Positions 55,502 through 64,000 of a DNA stretch of 64,000 bases are shown here, one piece after another. The DNA comes from Wolfiporia cocos (taxonomy: Eukaryota; Basidiomycota; Agaricomycetes; Polyporales; Phaeolaceae): assembly GCA_029448655.1 (NCBI GenBank), contig JACCLO010000012.1, positions 1,054,001 to 1,118,000 of the forward strand, written 5' to 3'. The translations under genes were made by a program, and so were the position numbers. Position 1 is the stretch's first letter. Each line of letters opens with the position of its first letter. A model generated the notes under the pieces. That model was not told the origin of the DNA. It saw only the letters and a program-made list of their open reading frames with translations, and did not search any database.

Positions 55502-56733
55502 GGTGCTAGGCTTTCTGGAGGATGATGGAGAGCATAACCTGAACGGAATTATTGCACTCCTTCAGATACATAACACCCCGCGGGCGCCTGTCGGCGAAGG
55601 GAAATAGCGTTTGTCCCTGCATCGACGGTGGACTTGTGACCACATTTCTCCACCATGGCAGTCAGCCTGCGAAAAGCACTAGGCACCTCCGCACTAGGAC
55701 TGAATTGGTGTACTCACGCGGTGTCGTCCAGACCAGCGTTTTGATGACATTTACGGCTGTGTGACTTAACGTTATGAGCGATGGACTGGATTTCAACGCA
55801 CCGCAAGATCTTCAGGATCGAAGCAAGCCGAAGTGTGACTTCTGAAGACCGCATAAGCTTGCATTTGCTCACGACACATGAACCATAAGCAGCTCGAGCG
55901 CGTTCTATGCGAGCAATCAAGAATGGCACAAGGGTCATCGTTCAGGAACAGTTGTCTCCGGAGCTCGCTAAGGGCTCTTCTGGTGTTAAGGTTGTGTCGA
56001 GAAGAAGCGAACCACTTCCGCGCAGGGAGTCGGATTCATGTGATCGATCTATACACTGACACCCGTCTGCTGCTCTGCCAACTGTCAACGGCATAATAGA
56101 CATCTGCGCCAATCGTCAGTAGTGCCGCGGCTTGGCCGCTACCTGATGTATGTCATATGTGAGATCATTGAGTAGACGAACCGCGGTAATTTGGAGACAA
56201 CAGAAATTACAGCATTAAGCAGGACCCCGGTGATAATAAAGGGACGTAGGGGTGTGGCTCCGTTCTATAATTAGCTGTGCTATGGCACGAGGCGCGGAAA
56301 GCGAGCTCGCATATAGTCCGTGGTCAAGAAGCATCATTCGAACGCCCAAGCACGTCACTTCCTATCGTGAATAGCAACGATGATGAATGATTCCAGAGTG
56401 CGGAGCATGCGACAAGTGTTAACTTTTAAGCCCAGACAGCAAAAGGCGAGATAGTAGATAAGCGTAGATAAGCGTTGTCAGTCTGGTAAACGTACAGTTG
56501 CGGACAGCCAAACTCGACAATTTGCATAGCACCCAAAGTTTTGCTAAATTTGAGGCCAGATTCAGACTCAGGGATGCTGAAAACGTCCAAAAATGCACTC
56601 GAATTAATTTTCCCATGCCTTTTTAAGTTTGGCCAAATTTTTGGGCACGATTTATGGTGCCTAAATGAGCGCCTCGAGGCCCGAAATACCATTTTGTGAA
56701 AACGTTTGGTCATGGATGTATATACAACAGCAA
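55502..56733. other. Upstream region of the permease, no gene seen
   Basis: Frames of at most 95 codons with no recognised domain. The first 100-200 bp upstream of 55501 should contain the permease promoter. Confidence 0.4.
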
Positions 56734-57605
56734 CTATGGGTTTAGAACAGCTTCAATGGACATCATTGCATGTGTGGAAACCTGGCAGTGCTGCTTCTGC
56801 TTTCGAACAGCCCACACAGCTGCTTGCCCTGTGAGTCCTAGCCGATAGGCACTCATGAACCTCCACAAACGATTGATGAACCTTCGAATAACATCAGCTG
56901 GACAAGCATTGAGCTTCTCAATTGCAACCTTTTTTTGCTTCAGCAAATGTCTTCTTTGGCACTTCTCAATACCGGTACTTGCACCAGCCCCAATACTGAT
57001 AAATCAATGAGTCAGCAACAATTTGTCATCAGAAATTGCAACGTACCATCTCAATCGGATTCAGCTCACAGTGAAACTTTGGAAGGAAGATACAGATGTG
57101 TCCAGCTTCAGTGATAACTGTCTCGAGCATGGACAGTTGGTTCGCAAAGTCATCCTGTGACAAGACCACCCTGGGCCCTCAGAGCTAACTGGGGTGAGGT
57201 GGGCGGAAGAACGCCAAGTTCAGAATGGAGTCTGAACCCAACACTCAACCCCCTATATATTATCGTATCGTATGTGTATGTTATGGTCTGTGCGTAAGTA
57301 TTAGGCCAGTAATGGCCATGATGAGGCTAAGCTAAGTCTACGTAGGGGAACTACCTACTAGTCTGTGTAAAGTCTGTGTGTTGTTACTAACACGGCCATG
57401 AGGCCGGTGTGAGAGAGTATACTGCGGCGTACTTTGTAGGTGCCACTTCCTATGTGAAATAGCCCTCGGGCCGGTATCTGCGATCAATTCTGATAGAAGC
57501 CGGTGCTTCTGAGCGTGAAAGATAATGTCACCGTTTTGCCCGTGACATCCTGCTTGCTGAGCAGCTGTGCCATGCAACAATTAGAATTTTCCCATGGGCA
57601 GACCG
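56734..57605 (-). pseudogene. DDE-type (Tc1/mariner-like) transposase remnant, split by a solo LTR
   Basis: Minus-strand fragments in order: CCMAQLLSKQ (about 57580-57553), a solo LTR (57160-57547), then QDDFANQLSMLE, AGHICIFLPKFHCELNPIEM (the last Glu-bearing DDE block), a break near 57040, then KLNACPADVIRRFINRLWRF and RLGLTGQAAVWAVRKQKQH, ending near 56734. This C-terminal arrangement is familiar from basidiomycete Tc1/mariner-like DDE proteins. Upstream parts with the first two Asp motifs are missing. Confidence 0.7.
57160..57547 (-). mobile_element. Solo LTR of the gypsy family at the right edge (TSD TCCTG)
   Basis: A 388-bp block with ends TGACAAGACCACC and GCCCGTGACA, flanked by TCCTG (57155-57159 and 57548-57552). 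It matches the LTR at 59757-60300 at both ends (TGACAAGGCCACT, AACGCCAAGTTCAGA, TTTTGCCCGTGACA) but is shorter. It interrupts the transposase remnant. Confidence 0.85.
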
Positions 57606-58216
57606 ACTTGAGGTTAATTACCCAGCGGGTTTGCATAGATAAGCACCAAGTATCACGTGAATATTGATGTGTCGGGTGAGCGCCTCTGAATCTGCTCGCC
57701 TGCCACTAAGTTGGGTGATGAGGACACAACTTCATCGTGTAGGGTGCCACGTGGTATGAGCTCTGCCGTACTGTAGCTGATATGGGATGAATATTTAATG
57801 ACTGATTATGGTGCACAGACCGGCTTTGCTCCATATTTAGATGCAGCTGTCAAGTAGCCGTGCATAGGTCAGGCCCAACTGGTAGATGATGCACAGTAGC
57901 GTATAGTTAGGGTGTTGCACGTGCAATTTCTCGTTGAGCTTTGTCGCCTCTTCTATATAAGTCAGAACGTATAGCATGCACTTCGCGCCAATTACTAAGT
58001 GGACAAGCAAGGCATTTGCCCAGTGTACGTACAGTGCTACGATATATGCTTTAATCCTATATCTGTGGCGCAGTTGTTTCATTATCATAGGGATGGGCCG
58101 TTCAAAACGTTCAACGTTTGTCAATAGGGCGCTCAGAGGCGCTCACCCGATGCATCAATATTCACGTGATGCTTGGCGCTTATCTACACAAACCCACTGG
58201 GTAATTAACCTCAAGT
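57606..58216. mobile_element. TIR element of about 611 bp
   Basis: The ends ACTTGAGGTTAATTACCCAG and CTGGGTAATTAACCTCAAGT are inverted. The inverted arms extend about 95 bp and share GTTTG.RTAGATAAGC, CACGTGAATATTGATG and CGGGTGAGCGCCTCTGA. A possible 6-bp duplication (AGACCG before, and 3 bp offset after) is not certain, so the superfamily is open. A 95-codon frame inside shows no domain. Confidence 0.65.
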
Positions 58217-58425
58217 GGAAGACCGGGGAGCATTTTGCACACATGCCCTGCACATCAAATCTGCGCTCCTCGAGAACTCATTGCACATTCCCCATTCTTG
58301 CGTTGCATCCCAAGATGATGCTTCTCCTTTATCCACTTCACTGCATGCTATGCCGATGATGGCGAGTGCATTCAACTCACTCGATGAACAGAGTTGTGAG
58401 TGCAATGTGCCCTGATGCTGGAGAA

Positions 58426-58780
58426 GAACACTTATGTATGGCATGCACAGGGATCGTGATGGCATACTTGCTAACGTCGACTGTCTTCCAGCCATTTTTC
58501 AAGTGCACATGTGACTTCTTTGGTTGCAAGGTGCGTGAGCAGCACGCACAAACGGTCAGTGCTGACGTGCGCAGTGCAGTTGATGCTCTTCATCACAATT
58601 GGCATCTTTGAGTTTGGCTTGCTGATGACGGCGACCGTGCAAAATTTCATCTGGCTCTGCTGTGCGCGTGCGGTCACTGGCATTGGCGGTGCAGGGCTCA
58701 TGGTGCGTGTTCTAAGCATTGAATTCTGTGCACAGGACTGACAGCGCACATAGGTGGTCATCATGGCCATGATAAGCCAG
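58426..58780 (+). pseudogene. Fragment of an MFS multidrug (DHA2-type) transporter
   Basis: Two exon-like pieces: AYLLTSTVFQPFFKCTCDFF (like helix 2 and the following loop, where DxFGRK is expected but KCTCDFFGCK is present), then after a GT-AG intron LMLFITIGIFEFGLLMTATV and RAVTGIGGAGLM. These are followed by VVIMAMISQY after a further intron-like gap. Nothing of the remaining ten or so helices is found on either side, so it is a remnant. Confidence 0.6.
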
Positions 58781-58900
58781 TACGTATTTTGTTTCAACAC
58801 ATCCTGTGTGCTCTCGAGGCATTCCTATTTTATCTCCATCTAGTCTCTCCTTTCCCTCACTATGGGCCAAGCAGCCTCCTGAAATCGCACACAAACTCCC

Positions 58901-59756
58901 GTGGCACCAGTAGATAGCACACCTTCCGAGGCAGGCACCAGCACGGCAGCATTGTCGTTGAGGACTGCATCTCGTGCAACAAAGCGATCCTGCACATCAT
59001 CCCTTCACCAAAGTGTTCTGGGTTTGCTCCCCCACTCACACTCATCGAGCTCTCTTAACAGTAGTCCCTCATCCCACGATGGCGCGCAAGATGCACAGCC
59101 CCCAAAGAAACGATGGCGCTCATCAAAGCACTGGTCAAAGGCCCCAGCGATGAGCTCTGACGAGAGCACGGTGGTGGAGTCAACTCTGACACCTGCAGTA
59201 GAGGAGGAGGACCCTGTTGTCATGACGAGCCCCTACACACCACCACCTGAAGAGCTGCCTCATGCGGAAACAGATATGGCATCGGAGCCTGAACAGCGAT
59301 CGGTCACAGATAGGACACCACCAACTGAGCACAGTATTCTAGCAGCAGATGAACACTCTCCCAGCTAGAATAGATCCATGCTGCGGGACGAGCGTGAGTC
59401 CTACGAGAACAATGGTGAGCCCACACAGCCAACACCTACTTCCGAACAAGCACCGCGCCCATATCCACAGCCCGGTACACTCGTCATCGTGCAAGGTGTT
59501 GTCAACACGACGGACTCGCAAGCGAATGGAACATCTGCCCCACAGCAGCGACTGTCGCGTTCATCTACCCCACATCCCATATCGGGTGTCCACTCACAGA
59601 GATCGTCGTCCACACCACAGGAGCGTGAAGGCGAACAGCTCGGAACTTGCAATCGGTTATCGTCATTTATATCGCACTCGCGGCCATCGTCAGAAGTCAT
59701 GTCAGGCTCGAACCACAACTCTGCTATCTCTTCCAACAGCAGCCCAGGTTTCAATC
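58901..59756 (+). pseudogene. Disordered-protein ORF, cut by a TAG and by the gypsy element
   Basis: One reading frame runs from MAPVDSTPSEAGTSTAALSL to the LTR border at 59757, interrupted only by a TAG at 59366-59368. It is Ser/Pro/Thr-rich and low-complexity. The only distinctive part is PRPYPQPGTLVIVQGVVNTT near 59455-59515. I do not recognise the family. The gypsy LTR truncates it at SNSSPGFN. It could be the N-terminal half of a larger gene now disrupted. Confidence 0.4.
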
Positions 59757-60300
59757 TGACAAGGCCACTAAAACCTTAGAGCGAACTGAGGGGAGCGAAG
59801 TGGATGAACGCCAAGTTCAGACTGGGGCCCATGGTAGACCATCAGGCCTGGCATCTGGTGGCTGATTGGAAACCATTCACCGGGGGCCCTTGTAAGTTTG
59901 CAACAATTCACCAGATGCCTCTGCAACTGTGAAACAATCCACCAGATGCCTCTGCAACTGTGAAACAATCCACCAGATGCCTTTGTGGGTTACCAGCTGA
60001 ACGAGGCCTGCTATTATACTAGTAGGCTGTTTGTACATGTTTGTACTATAATGGCCGTATATGGTAACTAGGGAGTCTGGTGCGAGACTAAGGTAGGGGT
60101 CTAAACCAGACTCTGAAACGTAGAAGCGTAATGTATATCAAATACGTAGCGGTCATCGTGGCCGTGTGGAACCGGGCCTTGTACCGTTATCTAGACGTTG
60201 TCTGGTTCCTTCCAAGGTATGATCCGGGCTTGACTGGGCCTAGGGACCCGGGGGAGCGGATCTGGTTCGTTGTCGTTAGGGAAAGCTTTTGCCCGTGACA
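59757..60300 (-). mobile_element. 3' LTR of the Ty3/gypsy element
   Basis: On the minus strand it begins TGTCACGGGCAAAAGC right after a polypurine tract (AAAGGGGGGG, plus-strand 60303-60313) and ends near 59757 at TCAGATT. It holds three tandem copies of CACCAGATGCCTCTGCAACTGTGAAACAAT type (about 59910-59985). Its ends match the solo LTR at 57160-57547. Confidence 0.75.
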
Positions 60301-63300
60301 TCACCCCCCCTTTAAGTTCCTCGTCCCGAGGAGTCCTCGTAAAGATCGTTGCGTACTCGCCCGGTGGTCTAGGGATGACGAAGTCGCCTGCTCCTTTTTG
60401 TGACGAGAAGTCAAACTCACGTGTCATCTTGTGTATGTACACCACCGGGTAGTCGTAGTAGGTTATACCATCAGGTTTCTTGCGCTCGATGGGGCGATGT
60501 ACTTCGATTAAATGCGTCGCGATGTAAGTTTCTGGGTTTACGGGAATAAAGAACTGCACCGGTTTGTCATGCCACCAGCGTATTTTGGGACGCTCTCGCT
60601 CCATGAGTACATCCAGGCTGGCGTGCATTGCGCAGACGATGGTGAGCCTGTATTTCTTCAAGACCGAATAGTGAGGTATGTCCTCTTCTGTGGGGTCGAC
60701 GATTTTGGTGTCACCGTCGGTAATGGTTCTGTTTTTCCATTGAACCCCTGGTGCTCGTGGGTTCTGCTCGTAGAACGCATCAGCCTGGGAGTGGTCCACG
60801 TCTCGCTTACGTTCCCAGGTTGTTGATCCGTCCGACCACTGCACTTCGTATTCCACTCGCCCGTGTTCTTTGCGCAATTGGATTATCCTGGTTGCCGTGA
60901 TCTGTGTTTCCGGCGTAGGTAGAATTCTTTGTTGTTCGAATTCTGGTTCGTGGTAGGGGGTGAGTAATATCTCGTTAAACACTGGGTGTGTACCCCGCAT
61001 ATCAGGCGTCAGTGTTAGCCTGTATGCTCCCATGCCTATCTTGGCAGCTACTGGGTATGGTCCGTATCGCTTCGGGGATAGTTTTCGTGACGGAGTGCCC
61101 ATGTGAAGGTTGGTGCCGTCGAGCCAGACCTTGTCTCCAACCTCGTATTTTCTCGAGGGTTGTCGTCGACGGTCGGCGTATTTCTTCATGGCAGCCTTGG
61201 CGAGATCTATGCTCTCCGCCGCCTTCGTCTGTACGTCTTTCAAGTGGTCAGCCCAGTTCTCTGCGGATAGGGACATGTCGACTTCCATCGGGACGTTGGA
61301 TCCTGTATTCGGCTCGTATCCGTGCGTAATGAAGAATGGCGATTGTTTTGTTGACGCATTCTGATGTGTGTTGTACGCAAACGTGGCCGTCGGTAATAGG
61401 TCCGCCCAGTTGGTGTGATTTCGGTTAGCGAAGAGGTGTAAGTATACTTCCAACTCCTGATTCATCCGCTCGGTTTGTCCGTCTGTTACGGGTCGAATAC
61501 CCGTTCGTATATTCGAGTCGCGAATATAGATCGTTCTTCTGCACGTAGGCACGTCGCCGTATGCAAGGCAAATACTCGTTAGATGCCTTCGGGTCCTAAG
61601 TGAAGTCTTTAGGAGATCGGTTAATATCCAATACGCGTTAGAGGATATAATCTGTTCAAGTGCGAGTCGAATAGAATATAAGACTCGCCTAAGTCCGAGA
61701 AGTCAATGTGCACTTCGAGGACTTAGTCGTTCGATTGCTCGAGTGTGAAATACTGAGCGTAGTTTCCTACGTTTGAGAACGAGTATAAGACTTCTTGTTT
61801 ATACAACAAGGTCGAGCTGAGGAGCCTCGACGGTAAGTACATGAGTTTATATACTACGTTAGGTTTTAGGGGTCAAGTCCATCCCCGATGTCACCGCTAC
61901 TATCTACGCTATAGTTCCAAACGTTTGATAAGTATGTAGTGATATATCTGAGACGATAGATAGGAATGATGATGGCGGTTGAACGCCATCTGTCAGCTAA
62001 TAAACGATGAACATGAAACGAGGGCAGAGTTGGATCTGCCAAGGATGAAACGCGCCCTCTAAGCTAATACAACTGGGGATGCGCCCAGTACGAGTCACGA
62101 GTAGCCAGGGGGTTGGTTGTGCAACAAGTCCCTGCATCGTATTCACCCAGTGGTGAGTTCCGTCAGCGTTCGAAAAATCAAAATAACCGTAACACCGTCG
62201 GTCTGTGGATGATACGCGGTAGAGGGGCTTCCTTTGATTCCGAGTTTCTTGTACGTGTCCTTGATAAACTCGGACACGAACTGGGGGCCTCTTTCACTAA
62301 ACACCTTCTTGGGGATACCGTGTTGCGTGACGATGTGTTTGATGAGCAAATTAGCCCATCCTTCTGCCGTCAACTTGTCGGTAGTCTCGATCGCAGTTGT
62401 CCACTTCGACATCATGTCGACGATGACGAGGATTGCGTTCTTGCCTCGTACCTCAGGGAAGCCTGTGATCATGTCGACTGAGATATTTTCCCAGCTCCGC
62501 GCCGGCGTTGGGTTGGGGTTGAGAGGTGCCGCTCGTTTAGCGTGATCTACTTTGATTGATTGGCACTTTACGCACCCTCGAACGTATAATGTCACGTCTC
62601 TCCTCATGTGCGGCCACCAGTATGACTTGTGAATGGTGGTGAGCGTGCGGTCTCTGCCCAGATGTCCTGCCAATAGCGAATCGTGATGCGATGATATGAT
62701 GTCACCCTTGAGTTCTGCGTCGTTGGGGATGACCAGCTTTCCCTTTCGGTACGCTAGTCCTTCCTTGAATACGATGTTTGCGTCTAAACTGTAGTCGTAG
62801 AGGGCCTTTTGGGCTTCAACCTTTGCTTTTATCGTTTCGGTGGAAATGAAACTTAGCTTTTCGATTTCATCCACCCCCTCTTCAGGCTGTTTGTCCCCGA
62901 ACAGATGTGGTTTGAGGACTACTTGTCCCTCGAGGTGTTCCTTTCCGTCGTCCCAATCGATGCATCGAGAGAGTGGGTCGGCACGAATATTCTTCGTGCC
63001 AGGGATATGCGTGAGCTTGATGTCGAACTCCTGTAGTTCGGTCATCCATCGCGCTTGTCGCGGATTGATCTTCTGGGGCGTTTTGAAGTACTCCAGGTTC
63101 TTGTGATCGCTCCAGACTTCGGTTGCATCAGCAGATCCCTGTATGAAGTGTCGTCACTCATCTAGTGCTCGCATGATGGCGAGGAGTTCCCTGTCGTATA
63201 TCTCGTAGTTCTTTTCCGCGGGCGTGAAACCCTTGGAGAGGTATGCGATGGGTCTCCAGACCGACTCTTGTCGTTGTAAGAGTACGGCGCCTGTTGCGAA

Positions 63301-64000
63301 GTCAGAGGCGTCAGCTTCGATCCGGAAGGGGTCTGTATCTGTGGGAGATCCTAGTATCGGAGCCTCTGTGAACAGTCGCTTCATGAGATCGAATGTGTCT
63401 TGTTCGGCCTTGTCCCATTTGAACTGAACGTCGGCTGTTAGGGCGATTAGTGGTCGTGCTAACGTACTGTATCCCTTGATGAACCGGCGGTAGAAGTTGG
63501 CGAATCCTAAGAAACTTTGTACCTCCTTCCTGTTCTTCGGCGTCGGCCACAGGGTGATGCCTTGGACCTTTACCGGGTCCATCTTGATGCTTCCGTGTGA
63601 GATGATATGACCGAGGTATTCTACCTCGGCTTTCTCGAACTCGCATTTCTCCGGTTTGCATGTGAGCTTGTGTTCGCGTAGTACTTCGAGGACCTTGCGA
63701 GTGACAATCCGGTGCTCCTCGAGAGTCTCGGTGAAAATCAGTATATCGTCCAAGTATACGATGACCTTCCCTTGTAGTATGAGCTCTCGGAATATATCGT
63801 TCATCATGGTTTGGAATGTGCTTGGTGCGTTGCACATTCCAAAGAACATTACTAACGGGTCGTAGAGTCCGCAATTTGTTATAAATGCGGCCTTTTCCTC
63901 GTCTCCTTCAGCGATACGGATGTTAGTGTATCCCCATCTGACGTCGAGTTTGCTGAAGAACTTAGCTCGTTTGAGCTTGTTGAGTAGCTCGCTGATCAGA
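60191..64000 (-). pseudogene. Gypsy pol (RT-RNase H-integrase), disrupted
   Basis: The frame is open at the window edge (LLNKLKRAKFFSKLDVRWGY) and includes MFFGMCNAPSTFQ and the catalytic YLDD box (KVIVYLDDILIF), then YLGHIISHG and FLGFANFYRRFIKGYS. RNase H follows (RIEADASDFATGAVL, YEIYDRELLAI). A TGA at 63154-63156 lies where such proteins have Trp (RALDE-stop-RHF). Integrase comes next: zinc motif HHDSLLAGHLGRD...CVKCQ, VDMITGFP, and SERGPQF where SDRGPQF is usual. At HPQTDG the solo LTR intervenes, and QTERMNQELE resumes at about 61490. A chromodomain-like VEYEVQWSDGSTTWE and an acidic tail follow, and the frame reads on through the polypurine tract to 60191. Confidence 0.88.
61494..62194 (+). 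mobile_element. Solo LTR, family A, copy 4 (TSD CCGTC), inside gypsy integrase
   Basis: A 701-bp block with ends TGTTACGGGTCG and CCGTAACA, flanked by CCGTC (61489-61493 and 62195-62199). Without it and one TSD copy the integrase frame is continuous, so insertion was precise and later than the gypsy element. It is CpG-rich, like copies 1-3. Confidence 0.92.

Larger units (their letters stand above)
59757..64000 (-). mobile_element. Ty3/gypsy LTR retrotransposon, 3' part, broken and partial
   Basis: Minus-strand element entering from the right edge: RT, RNase H, integrase, chromodomain-like tail, polypurine tract and 3' LTR in the order of gypsy elements. A family-A solo LTR (61494-62194) is inserted in the integrase. 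The 5' LTR, gag and protease lie outside the window. Confidence 0.85.

Noticed and set aside
57837..58124. A 95-codon ORF inside the TIR element
   Set aside because: It has no domain, lies within a MITE-like element and has no promoter or splicing evidence.

Overview
The window looks like a repeat-rich stretch of a filamentous basidiomycete genome. The genes have many short (about 45-80 bp) GT-AG introns. The families present are typical of wood- and litter-decay Agaricomycetes: FSH1-type serine hydrolase, GA4-desaturase/CmcJ-like protein, phenol-hydroxylase-type FAD monooxygenase and Dal5-type permease. The transposon load is also typical (LTR elements, DIRS-like YR retrotransposon, hAT-like and mariner-like MITEs, Helitrons). 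I cannot name the species.

Layout. 1-650: ends of two Helitron-like elements abutting head to tail. 650-3750: very CpG-rich, gene-poor DNA with a tandem duplication of about 345 bp. 3757-11650: stacked transposons, chiefly a 5.0-kb hAT-like element (4084-9094) holding minisatellite arrays, two smaller hAT MITEs and a solo LTR, followed by two more solo LTRs. 11966-12675: hAT-like MITE whose inverted arms carry tRNA-like sequences. 13-15 kb: an unidentified ORF and a decayed monooxygenase 3' end. 15.1-23.8 kb: gene island with an MFS sugar transporter (+), a transportin/Kap104 karyopherin (-) and an FSH1-family hydrolase (-). 24-38 kb: AT-rich, CpG-depleted old repeats, including solo LTRs nested inside a solo LTR, a fold-back MITE inside another LTR, a Helitron with an expanded minisatellite, and a hAT MITE. 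38.7-40.9 kb: intact FAD monooxygenase (+). 41.6-46.8 kb: apparently complete DIRS-like element with split direct repeats and gag, RT-RNase H and tyrosine recombinase ORFs (-). 47.5-48.4 kb: CmcJ/AsaB-like hydroxylase (+). 49.3 kb: 30-bp tandem repeat encoding a decapeptide repeat. 50.0-51.6 kb: two more tRNA-bearing hAT MITEs in opposite orientation. 52.9-55.5 kb: Dal5/allantoate-permease-type MFS transporter (-). 56.7-59.8 kb: graveyard of a DDE transposase, an MFS drug-transporter fragment and a disordered-protein ORF. 59.76-64.0 kb: 3' part of a Ty3/gypsy element (-), broken by a solo LTR, a nonsense codon and an integrase active-site change, running off the right edge.

How parts work together. 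The FAD monooxygenase, the CmcJ-like oxidoreductase and the flanking MFS transporters could form a small aromatic or secondary-metabolite module now split by the DIRS element; this is inference. The most informative aspect of the window is its transposition history. Target-site duplications and one unoccupied paralogous site at 34.88 kb let several nested insertions be ordered. Comparing young and old copies of one LTR family shows CpG-to-TpG/CpA decay, the expected trace of cytosine methylation or a CpG-directed RIP-like process.
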